Below are positions 1 to 6,874 of a stretch of DNA of 6,874 nucleotides, piece after piece. The notes beneath the pieces are model-generated. The model was not told the origin of the DNA. It ran no database searches and saw nothing but the letters and a program-made list of their open reading frames with translations. Location of the stretch: contig JAJXVI010000135.1 of NCBI GenBank assembly GCA_021782195.1, positions 1 to 6,874 of the forward strand. Direction: 5' to 3'. How positions within the stretch are numbered: position 1 is the first letter of the stretch; each line of letters starts with the position of its first letter. This stretch comes from a bacterium. Its GTDB lineage: Bacteria; Vulcanimicrobiota; Xenobia; RGZZ01. The translations under genes and the position numbers were made by a program.

Positions 1-1
1 G

Positions 2-520
2 ATTGCCGTAGGCGCCGACGGATCGCCGGAAGAAGTGCGCATTACTGTCGAGGACCACGGCGTCGGGATCGATGCCCAGTTTCACGTCGCGATTTTCGAG
101 CGTTTCTGGCAGGTGACGAGTCAGACGGAGGGGCGGGAACTGGCACGTGCGCAGGGGTCTGGCCTCGGTCTGTCGCTGGCGCGCGCCATTGTGGGTGCCC
201 ACGGTGGGCGGATCACGCTGGCCAGTGAACCGCGCTCAGGTGCGCGCTTCACGGTGGCGCTGCCGCTGTGGCGCGGCGGCGCCGGACGCAACGGGCTTGG
301 CACCTCACCGACGGTGGCCGCTTTCTCCATGCTCGGAGGCCTGGCGGGAAGCGGGTTCGCGCTCGGGCGGCTTGGCAGCGGCGATCTGCTCGCATCGGGA
401 CCGTTTGCAGGTGCGGGGGACTTTCCCGTCTATCCCGTGATGGGCGTCGGAGGGAACGTCGGAGCTTCCACCTTCGAGGAAGCCCCGCTGGCCTCGGTAG
501 ACGGCGCCAGTAACAGCTGA
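2..520 (+). CDS. Sensor histidine kinase, C-terminal ATP-binding end (partial at left edge)
   Basis: The frame is open from the first complete codon, so the gene enters from the left; 172 residues are visible. They hold the second half of a GHKL (HATPase_c) domain. The G1 box reads DHGVGI at about residues 18-23, the F box FERFW at 32-36, and the G2 box GSGLGLSLARAI at 52-63, followed by the usual GAHGGRI strand. These boxes bind ATP and mark a two-component histidine kinase, which autophosphorylates a histidine and passes the phosphate to a response regulator. The phospho-accepting H box, N box and any sensor or receiver domains lie outside the window. The fold ends near residue 88 (FTVALP). 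About 84 further residues rich in Gly, Ala, Ser and Leu follow, with no motif I recognise; histidine kinases usually stop shortly after this strand. The stop is 6 bases from the convergent small gene. The family is secure; the signal sensed is unknown. Confidence 0.9.
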   Translation: MAVGADGSPEEVRITVEDHGVGIDAQFHVAIFERFWQVTSQTEGRELARAQGSGLGLSLARAIVGAHGGRITLASEPRSGARFTVALPLWRGGAGRNGLGTSPTVAAFSMLGGLAGSGFALGRLGSGDLLASGPFAGAGDFPVYPVMGVGGNVGASTFEEAPLASVDGASNS

Positions 521-526
521 AGCAAC

Positions 527-871
527 TCAGGCGTTCTTCTTGCCGCGGTTGTGGGCGTACTTTCCAACAATGACGGCACCGACTATCGCGCCGGCCGCGC
601 CGCCTGCGAGCGCACCGATGGCGCCTCCAGCTGAGCCGTTGCTGGCGCCAAACCAGGCGCCGACTGCAGCGCCGCCGATGCCACCGGCTGCCGCGCCAAC
701 GCCTGCACCGATCACACCCGCCGAGCCGCACTCCACGGAGTCGCCCTCGCCCGTTTTCTGTTCATTGGAAATGTCTACCAGGTCTTGCGGGCCACTCATC
801 TTTGGAACGACCGAAATCGGGAATGCACTCTGCGTCAGGGCGGGTCGGGTGGATCCACTGATGCTGTTCAT
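527..871 (-). CDS. Small glycine-zipper protein, bacteriocin-like or membrane-inserting, function unknown
   Basis: This 114-residue protein starts at the ATG at 871, which has AGGAG five bases upstream. A frame extension to an ATG at 940 has no ribosome site and would run through two inverted repeats, so I reject it. Residues 1-47 are polar, with four prolines in the first 28 and an acidic stretch (DLVDISNEQ, then GEGDSVE). A single cysteine sits at 48. Residues about 49-103 are almost all Gly, Ala, Val and Ile in GxxxG-like spacing. They form two hydrophobic segments (about 52-75 and 81-103) around a WFGASNGS turn, and a basic tail (KYAHNRGKK) ends the chain. This looks like a membrane hairpin or a glycine-zipper oligomer. 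Such segments occur in two-peptide bacteriocins and in envelope glycine-zipper proteins. There is no Sec signal peptide, no lipobox and no clear double-glycine leader ending. It lies downstream of, and on the same strand as, the oxygenase gene (158-base gap). Any functional name is inference. Confidence 0.75.
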   Translation of the reverse strand: MNSISGSTRPALTQSAFPISVVPKMSGPQDLVDISNEQKTGEGDSVECGSAGVIGAGVGAAAGGIGGAAVGAWFGASNGSAGGAIGALAGGAAGAIVGAVIVGKYAHNRGKKNA

Positions 872-876
872 GACGG

Positions 877-882
877 CTCCTA
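877..882 (-). promoter_or_regulatory. Ribosome binding site of the small glycine-zipper gene
   Basis: The minus strand reads TAGGAG, five bases before the ATG at 871. This site decides the start, because the upstream in-frame ATG at 940 lacks any purine-rich element. Confidence 0.7.
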
Positions 883-902
883 TCTCTTGACGCTGGCCGT
901 AG

Positions 903-934
903 ACCGTTGCAGGACGGTTCCGACGCGGCGTCGG
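903..934. repeat. Two adjacent inverted repeats in the leader of the small gene
   Basis: ACCGT-TGCAGG-ACGGT (903-918) is a 5-base inverted repeat with a 6-base loop. One base further, CCGACG-CGG-CGTCGG (920-934) is a perfect 6-base inverted repeat with a 3-base centre. Both lie 32-63 bases upstream of the small gene's ATG and inside the 158-base gap after the oxygenase stop. Neither is followed by a T run on either strand, so they do not look like intrinsic terminators. They could be an operator or an RNA stem pair in the 5' leader. The rest of the gap (935-1029) shows no gene and no promoter I would defend. Confidence 0.45.
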
Positions 935-1029
935 TTGCATGGTAGGGAATGAGGCTGAAAAATTGCTGGAATGCGACCGGACTCTAAAGATTCGATGAAG
1001 AACGACCCGGTCAGAAAGCGTCGCCCGGC

Positions 1030-1737
1030 TCAGCCGTCGCCTCCAAAAAGCTGTTCGGCTGACTGAAAAGATACCCAGGAGGTCAGGATGTACTTGTGGG
1101 ACGAGCGTGGAATGTTGCCGCGGTGGGTGTGGCTCCAGCCGCAGGGGGCTATCACGAGCTGGCCGCGGTGCGGACGAACGGTCCGGTGCTGGAAGTGAAA
1201 CTCGGTTTCCCCACCAACCTCGACGTCATTGAGGTAGTACATGAAGAGCAACACGCGATGCAGGGCTTGCTGCTCCGGATCTCCTGCCTGGGGATGGATC
1301 TCGGAATGCCAGTGGTGGTACCCTCCCACGCCTCTCTCGTAGCGCTGGAGATTGATTTCGCCGAGACGATAGAGGCGTCGAAGCAGCAACTCTATCGTTC
1401 GGTCGGATAGCTTCTGGGCAACGACGCGATCGATGACCAGCGGTTCGCCCTTCTCTGTCGGCACGCTGAGAACCACGGCGCTCGTGAGGAGGTCGACGTA
1501 CTTGCGAACGTAGCCGACCAGATGAGGCCAGGTTTTCTCCACGACCTGGGCGTGAAGTGCGGTCCATTCAGGGTCGGTCGAGATGTTGAGGTCAACGCTG
1601 TTCTTTTTCTGAAGATCGACTCCGTTTCCTGTGGCGCCGGGAAGCTTGCGTCTGCTCCGCTCGAACCTGCCGATCAGGAGTGCACAGAAATCGGCAGTCA
1701 GGACGTCGTCGTAGGTTTCAATGAAGTCTACGAGCAT
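1030..1737 (-). CDS. Prolyl-4-hydroxylase-like 2-oxoglutarate/Fe(II)-dependent oxygenase
   Basis: The protein has 235 residues from the ATG at 1737. The frame stays open upstream to a TTG at 1974, but that stretch is Arg/Pro-rich and the family fold begins naturally at MLVDFIETYDD. No strong ribosome site precedes 1737, so the start is good but not certain. The double-stranded beta-helix signature is clear in the C-terminal half. It has a tyrosine/glycine loop (RYERGVGGY, 132-140), an iron site H144-S-E146, the strand YYLNDVEVGGETEF (167-180), the distal iron ligand H205 and the 2-oxoglutarate-binding lysine K215. The H-to-K spacing of ten matches prolyl 4-hydroxylases. The first iron-site acid is Glu rather than the usual Asp; I recall bacterial relatives with WHxE here. 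Enzymes of this type decarboxylate 2-oxoglutarate with O2 and hydroxylate a protein, peptide or small molecule. The substrate is not visible. It is divergent from the ATP-grasp gene and upstream of the small glycine-rich gene. Confidence 0.9.
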   Translation of the reverse strand: MLVDFIETYDDVLTADFCALLIGRFERSRRKLPGATGNGVDLQKKNSVDLNISTDPEWTALHAQVVEKTWPHLVGYVRKYVDLLTSAVVLSVPTEKGEPLVIDRVVAQKLSDRTIELLLRRLYRLGEINLQRYERGVGGYHHWHSEIHPQAGDPEQQALHRVLLFMYYLNDVEVGGETEFHFQHRTVRPHRGQLVIAPCGWSHTHRGNIPRSSHKYILTSWVSFQSAEQLFGGDG

Positions 1738-1879
1738 GAAGAAGACATTCGCCGAAAGTTGACAGGACTCTTGCCCTCGTTCGTCTGGCGGACCCAACGG
1801 GGAGCGTGGTGGGGTTTTGCGTCTGTTCGCTCGGCTTTGCCCTCCGCGTATCAGCGTCTTGATGTGTATCCGTGTTTTG

Positions 1880-1908
1880 ATGATTGCACGCGTACCGCTT
1901 TCAGTCAA
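1880..1908 (-). promoter_or_regulatory. Candidate sigma70-like promoter for the oxygenase gene
   Basis: Read on the minus strand there is TTGACT (1908-1903), a 17-base spacer, then AATCAT (1885-1880). The -35 matches five of six consensus bases and the -10 four of six, at optimal spacing. It would give a leader of roughly 135 bases before the ATG at 1737. It is a pattern match only. Confidence 0.4.
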
Positions 1909-1913
1909 CGACA

Positions 1914-1928
1914 GGTCAGGCGCTGACC
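1914..1928. repeat. Operator-like palindrome beside the oxygenase promoter
   Basis: GGTCAG-GCG-CTGACC is a perfect 6-base inverted repeat with a 3-base centre. It lies five bases upstream of the candidate -35 box for the oxygenase and about 100 bases before the ATP-grasp start, a position where one regulator could act on both divergent genes. It has the same 6-3-6 geometry as the repeat at 920-934 but a different sequence. Confidence 0.4.
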
Positions 1929-2031
1929 GCGGTTCGTCTGTCTTGCCCGGACGGTTGTGCACCGCAGGCCGCAACTCGGGAATGGCTCATCCAGGGAGGA
2001 CGTTTCCTTCGGCCCCAGAATGAGGCGAGGC

Positions 2032-3492
2032 ATGTCGAGCAATGCAGGGTTCCCCTCCGATTCTCATCGCGAACCGGAAGGTCGCGCCAGCGTTCCGCCT
2101 CCCGCGTGCGAGATTGCCCCGTCCGCGGCCGAGCACACGTTCGATTTCGCGGCCGAGTTTCGCCGCGCGGAGCAAGGGGTTGCCGCATACCGCGATGCGC
2201 TTGGTCGGTCAGACGTCCCCGCACTGGCAGAAGCGTTGACGCGCGCGATGCGCGCGGAGCGACTCGACTACGGTCCCCACCGGATGCTCTGCAACACCCT
2301 GCGTCCGCACTTCATCACCGTCGGTCTCTACGAGCACGTTCGCGCGGTGGTCACCACGCTCGTCCGCGCCATGCACCGGGTTGCGCGGTGCGCGCTTGAT
2401 GACGTGGAGATGCTCGATGCGTTTGGCGTTACTTCCGAGGAGCAGGCGCTCATGCGCGTCGACCCCGGATATCCAGCACTTACGGTTCTCTCGCGCCTCG
2501 ACACGTTTGTATCTCCCGAAGGGCTCCATCTGGTGGAGTACAACGCGGAGTGTCCGACGGGTGCGGGGTACAACCAGCGCCTGTTTCGCGTGTTCAACGC
2601 GTTTGCGCCACTGCGCGAGTTTGTGGCGCATCATCCCGTGTCCTGGCAGGACGGATCCGACGACACGCTCGAGAGCATCCTCTCCTGCTGGCGCGCCTGG
2701 GGCGGGGAGGGAAGCCCGCGCGTCGGCATTGTCGACTGGCAGGAAGTGGTCACGCGCGGTGAGTTCGAGATTTTTGCAGAGTGGTTTCGGGCGCACGATG
2801 TGCCGACCGTCCTCGTGGACCCGCGTGCGCTTACAATCCGCGAGGGACGCCTCTACGGGGCCGACGAGCGCATCGACGTCGTGTATCGGCGCCTCCTGAC
2901 CACCGAATTCCTGGAACGTCGCGCGGAGTGTGCGGTTCTCGACGAGGCGTACCAGCGTCAGGCGGCCTGCTTCGTCAACAGCTTTCGAACGAAGGCGCTC
3001 CACAAGAAGCTCATCTTCTCGATTTTCCACGACCCGCGTTTTCTGGGGATGTTGACCGATGAGGAACGAACGCTCGGGGCCAGGCACGTGCCGTGGACCG
3101 CGCGCGTCCAGGACGGTCCGCTGCTCGTCGACGGAGAGACGCACGACCTGATGACCTATGTGGTGCGCAATCAGGCCGACCTCGTACTCAAGCCGAACGA
3201 CGATTACGGCGGAAAAGGGCTGGTGCTCGGTTCGCAGGTCGACCCGGCGACGTGGCGCCGGAAGGTCGAGGAAGCCTCTATGGGAACACACGTGTCGGTG
3301 TTGCAGCGCCGGATTCCGCTGTTCCAGACCGCTTTCCCCGATTTTGGGGGGAACTGGTGCGACTACTACGTAGACCTCGACCCCTTCTTCTACGGAGACC
3401 GTATGTACGGTTTCATGAGCCGCATGTCCACACAGCGCATCAGCAACGTCTCGACCGGTGGTGGTCAGATGCCCACCTACGTGCTGACCTGA
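2032..3492 (+). CDS. Circularly permuted ATP-grasp family protein, substrate unknown
   Basis: The protein has 486 residues from the ATG at 2032, which is preceded by GAGG six bases upstream. An ATG at 2020 and a GTG at 1957 are in frame but poorly placed; AGGGAGGA at 1993-2000 is too far from any of them. Residues 1-35 are a Pro/Ser/Glu-rich extension. Then come LRPHFI (about 90-95), EYNAECPTGAGYN (169-181), a central strand series with RVGIVDW (230-236) and IDVVYRR (281-287), VNSFRTKALHKK (315-326), the nucleotide-binding KPNDDYGGKG (387-396), and a closing NVSTGGGQMPTYV (472-484). This order fits orphan circularly permuted ATP-grasp proteins distantly like glutathionylspermidine synthase. 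Such enzymes activate a carboxylate as an acyl-phosphate and join it to an amine. The acceptor and donor here are unknown. No partner gene such as an alpha-E domain protein is visible. The gene is divergent from the oxygenase and 361 bases from the ABC operon. Confidence 0.85.
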   Translation: MSSNAGFPSDSHREPEGRASVPPPACEIAPSAAEHTFDFAAEFRRAEQGVAAYRDALGRSDVPALAEALTRAMRAERLDYGPHRMLCNTLRPHFITVGLYEHVRAVVTTLVRAMHRVARCALDDVEMLDAFGVTSEEQALMRVDPGYPALTVLSRLDTFVSPEGLHLVEYNAECPTGAGYNQRLFRVFNAFAPLREFVAHHPVSWQDGSDDTLESILSCWRAWGGEGSPRVGIVDWQEVVTRGEFEIFAEWFRAHDVPTVLVDPRALTIREGRLYGADERIDVVYRRLLTTEFLERRAECAVLDEAYQRQAACFVNSFRTKALHKKLIFSIFHDPRFLGMLTDEERTLGARHVPWTARVQDGPLLVDGETHDLMTYVVRNQADLVLKPNDDYGGKGLVLGSQVDPATWRRKVEEASMGTHVSVLQRRIPLFQTAFPDFGGNWCDYYVDLDPFFYGDRMYGFMSRMSTQRISNVSTGGGQMPTYVLT

Positions 3493-3526
3493 GCGGGAGG
3501 GGCGGCGGACGCTTGCGGCGGAGCCA

Positions 3527-3611
3527 GGGGGGACGGGCCTGCCGCAGGGTCTGTCGTGGACGCCGCGCCTGCTCGGCTGAGAGCGCATCCGGCGGGGGGA
3601 CGGGCCTGCCG
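3527..3611. repeat. Exact 18-base direct repeat pair
   Basis: GGGGGGACGGGCCTGCCG occurs at 3527-3544 and again, identically, at 3594-3611, starts 67 bases apart. The intervening bases are unrelated. The copies sit just after the ATP-grasp stop, in non-coding sequence. They may be a protein-binding site or a remnant of a dispersed intergenic repeat; neither can be shown from one locus. Confidence 0.7.
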
Positions 3612-3737
3612 TTCGGGGTGGCAGGTCGATGGAATTTTTCGGGGACGGCGCGCGTGAGCGCAATGAGGGATTGCGCGAGGAAACGGTTCGCTTCGCCTCG
3701 AACATGTTTACGGTCGAGAATGACGATCGATAATGCA

Positions 3738-3772
3738 GGTTGAAAACTCGGGTTGAAGACTCGGGCTGAACT
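3738..3772. repeat. Tandem 13-base repeat upstream of the ABC operon
   Basis: GGTTGAAAACTCG (3738-3750) is followed directly by GGTTGAAGACTCG (3751-3763), one mismatch in 13. A partial third unit GGCTGAACT (3764-3772) follows. It ends about 80 bases before the ATPase start, where regulator sites commonly lie. Confidence 0.6.
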
Positions 3773-3839
3773 GGGAACCGCCCCCGTACGGAATACTACG
3801 CGACCACAAGCGACAGTTTTGTTTGTTGATGGCGCGCGC

Positions 3840-3845
3840 AAGGAG
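3840..3845 (+). promoter_or_regulatory. Ribosome binding site of the ABC ATPase gene
   Basis: AAGGAG lies eight bases before the ATG at 3854 and supports that start over the in-frame ATG at 4025. The latter has only AGGA (4014-4017), seven bases upstream. Confidence 0.75.
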
Positions 3846-3853
3846 CGGTAAGC

Positions 3854-4995
<1,142 letters not shown>

Positions 4996-4999
<4 letters not shown>

Positions 5000-6874
5000 G
5001 CAGCAGACACGAAAACCCGGTGATCCAGGTGACCTTTCGACGTTCCGCGAGCCTTTTGAAGGGACCGAATCCAGTCGCTACCGCGATTTTGATCGGAGTT
5101 GCGTTTGCGATTGCGATTCTCGGCCCGATGTCGCTCGGGATCTGCGGATGCACGATGTTCACGCTTGCTGCGGTGGCCCTGATCCTGGCCACGTCGCTGG
5201 GGGTCGGTAATTCGGCCTTGGGCGCGCTTACGTTGGAGCGTGAGAAGAAGACGCTCGACGCGCTTCGTCTGACGCAGCTTTCTGCGCACGAGGTGCTTTT
5301 TGGCAAGTTGCTGCCGGAGCTTGGCAACCTGGCGGTCATCGTGCTGATGCTGGCACCCACGGTCGTCGCCGCCGGACTCTGGGGGCCTGAGACCCTGACC
5401 GTCACGTTTGGTGCGGTGGCGATTGCCATCCTGGCCGGCCTGTTTGCCAGCGTTCTCGGTCTCTTTATGTCGAGTGTGTTCGAGACAACCTCCCAGGCCG
5501 TCGTGGCAGGCTGGATCGCGAAAGGGGTGTGGCTCATCCTCACCCCCGCGCTCGATATGGTTGTGGGTGCGCTCCTCGTGCAGAACGTCTCTCCCCCGGT
5601 GTTTACATCCATCAATCCGCTGGCCGCTTTTGGCGTGCTTGATGTCCCCGAGGCCGCGGTCGGAACCCGGCTCCTTCTGCCCCTGCTGTTTCCTCTTGCG
5701 ACCCTGGTCGTGGGAGGCTTGTTGTGGATGATCACGGCTCGGCGTTACGCATCGGGGATGGTCAGTGGGGGAGGGATGCGCGACCGTGTCGTGCACTCCG
5801 TCTACCGTCGTGGCTTCGGTCCGGATGTCTTGCAACGCTGGTTTCCTGGCTTTCGCAACAACCCCGCGTTCGTGCGCGAACTGGCCTCGCAGGTGCGGGC
5901 GGGTGCGGGCCGATGGCCGGGCTACCTCGTCTTTGTGGTGCTGTTCCTGGCCCCGAGCTTCTATTCTCGCTCCTGGACGTTGAACGACCTTGCGCTTGCG
6001 AATGCAGCGCATTCCGGTCCGGCCGCGTCGCTGTGTGTCGAGGACTCCGGGTCCGGTCCGTCAGCCTCTGAGCAGGGTGGCGTTGCGGGTACGGGCTCGG
6101 GCGTACACCTGGCGACCTGGGTGCCAGCCAGTGGAAGCGAGACGCACGGCACCCGCGTGGACGCTGTGCTCAAAGGCCATACCTCGACCGGTTGCCTGCG
6201 TCTGTTTCTTCTGCAGTCCCTCGGCGTGCCACTGCCAGCCGATCAGTTGTGCTTCATCGTGCGCAAGCCCTCCAGTATTGACGCGCGTCAGATCGAAAAC
6301 GTGCACGTGGAGACGGCCGACCAGGTGGATCCGCGCGCGGCGGCCCGTTTCGGTCTTGGTCCGCAAGCCGATGTGCGCCCTCTTGAAAAGGGCCGCCGTG
6401 AAGCCGCGGAAAGGGCCTCGTTGCGCGTCGGGATGGTCGGAGCAATCGTCCTTCTGTTGCTCTACGTCTCGATTCGATACTCGGCGTTTCTGGCGACGGC
6501 GGTTACCGGAGAGCGTGCTCGTCGCACCTGGGAGGATCTGGCGTTGACCGGAATCCCGGTGCGTGAGGCGATGAAGGGGAAGGTCCTGGGAGCTGTCCTC
6601 TTGCCGGTCTTGCAGATGACACTGGCTTTTCCCGTGCTGACGGTGTTCGTCGCGATGGGAAACCTGACATTTGGCGAGGTGTGCGCGCTCTACGTGTATG
6701 CGCTCGCAGTATCGCTTGCCGCGACCACCCTGGGTCTCTGGGCCTCGGCGCGAACGGCAACCTCCCACGATGCCAACCTGCGTGCACTGAGCATGGTGCT
6801 GGCAGGTTTTCTGGTGTTGCCTGTGTTGCTCCCTCTCGTGAGCGGATATGCTTTCTTTGGCGTTCAAGTTAATG
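4996..6874 (+). CDS. ABC-2 type permease, two homologous halves fused in one chain (partial at right edge)
   Basis: The GTG at 4996 overlaps the ATPase stop and has GGAGG-type purines about eight bases upstream. I translated the frame and found it open to the window end: 626 residues and continuing. The first half has about six membrane segments (near 28-48, 53-75, 110-130, 136-161, 168-195, 224-247). Between the second and third is the cytoplasmic coupling motif ERE..TLDALRLTQLSAHEVLFGK (81-104). The chain continues through a cytoplasmic stretch (FRNNPAFVREL, 287-297) to a segment near 308-324. A soluble region of about 150 residues with Cys347, Cys400 and Cys419 follows, then more segments near 478-498, 531-555, 562-584 and 600-617. 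A second coupling motif, GERARRTWEDLALTGIPVRE, starts at 505. It aligns ungapped to the first at an offset of 425 residues. So one polypeptide carries what two permease subunits normally supply. It forms the inner-membrane channel of an exporter; the cargo is unknown. Confidence 0.93.

Larger units (their letters stand above)
1738..2031. promoter_or_regulatory. Divergent intergenic control region between oxygenase and ATP-grasp genes
   Basis: These 294 bases separate two genes pointing away from each other, so promoters for both are expected here. I see one fair promoter toward the oxygenase and one palindrome, listed separately. No convincing -35/-10 pair is seen toward the ATP-grasp gene. 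Open frames crossing this region in both directions are read as upstream runs without starts rather than genes. Confidence 0.6.
3493..3853. other. Gene-free intergenic region before the ABC operon, with repeats
   Basis: These 361 bases contain no convincing gene; open frames through it on both strands are shadows of neighbours and have no ribosome site. The left half is very G-rich on the plus strand, and the right half (from about 3710) is more AT-rich, as expected near a promoter. No clear hairpin-plus-T terminator follows the ATP-grasp stop. The ABC operon therefore probably has its own promoter here, though I cannot point to a strong -35/-10 pair. Confidence 0.6.

Noticed and set aside
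521..526. A shared terminator between the convergent kinase and small gene
   Set aside because: Only six bases separate the stops and no hairpin can fit there; the two transcripts probably overlap.
540..890. Plus-strand open frame of 116 codons rich in Ala and Pro
   Set aside because: It is the antisense shadow of the glycine-zipper gene: Gly/Ala codons read backward give Ala/Pro repeats.
872..940. N-terminal extension of the small gene to the ATG at 940
   Set aside because: There is no ribosome site, and it would encode the two inverted repeats; the ATG at 871 has AGGAG at good spacing.
3538..3548. CCTG-CCG-CAGG as a terminator after the ATP-grasp gene
   Set aside because: The stem is only four base pairs and no T run follows.
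2209..3705. Minus-strand open frame of 498 codons opposite the ATP-grasp gene
   Set aside because: It is Arg/His/Pro-rich with no domain motif, and it is a GC-driven shadow of a well-supported plus-strand enzyme.
6061..6867. Minus-strand open frame of 268 codons near the right edge
   Set aside because: It is antisense to the second permease half, has His/Gln/Arg-rich low-complexity sequence and no recognisable fold.

Overview
The window is GC-rich, densely coded DNA, probably from a Gram-negative, high-GC bacterium. The style recalls Myxococcota or related former deltaproteobacterial lineages, or Planctomycetes/Acidobacteria. Hints are the low-complexity Gly/Ala/Pro/Glu extensions on proteins, an ABC ATPase carrying an MPD in place of the usual Q-loop glutamine, and an orphan circularly permuted ATP-grasp protein. 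Assignment to a phylum is inference. There are no rRNA, tRNA, CRISPR or insertion-sequence features.

Layout. (1) Bases 2-520 (+): C-terminal ATPase end of a sensor histidine kinase that enters from the left, with an unusual Gly/Ala-rich tail. (2) Bases 527-871 (-): a 114-residue glycine-zipper small protein, convergent with the kinase and only 6 bases from it. Two small adjacent inverted repeats lie in its 5' leader. (3) Bases 1030-1737 (-): a prolyl-4-hydroxylase-like 2-oxoglutarate/Fe(II) oxygenase, upstream of and co-oriented with the small protein. (4) Bases 1738-2031: a divergent control region with a sigma70-like promoter candidate reading toward the oxygenase and a 6-3-6 palindrome beside it. 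(5) Bases 2032-3492 (+): a circularly permuted ATP-grasp family protein of unknown substrate. (6) Bases 3493-3853: a 361-base gap without a convincing gene, holding an exact 18-base direct repeat and a tandem 13-base repeat. (7) Bases 3854-4999 and 4996 to the right edge (+): an ABC-2 type transporter. An ATPase overlaps by four bases a very large permease that is open through the window end and is built from two homologous permease halves joined in one chain.

How the genes may work together. The ABC pair is clearly one translationally coupled exporter operon, with both permease halves fused. The oxygenase and ATP-grasp genes share a divergent control region, and the oxygenase reads toward the small glycine-zipper protein. 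One speculative reading is a small membrane-active or secreted polypeptide with a hydroxylase and an ATP-dependent ligase-like enzyme as modifying partners and a nearby exporter. The equally serious alternative is that these are unrelated housekeeping or orphan genes that happen to be neighbours. The sequence alone supports the families and the geometry, not the pathway.
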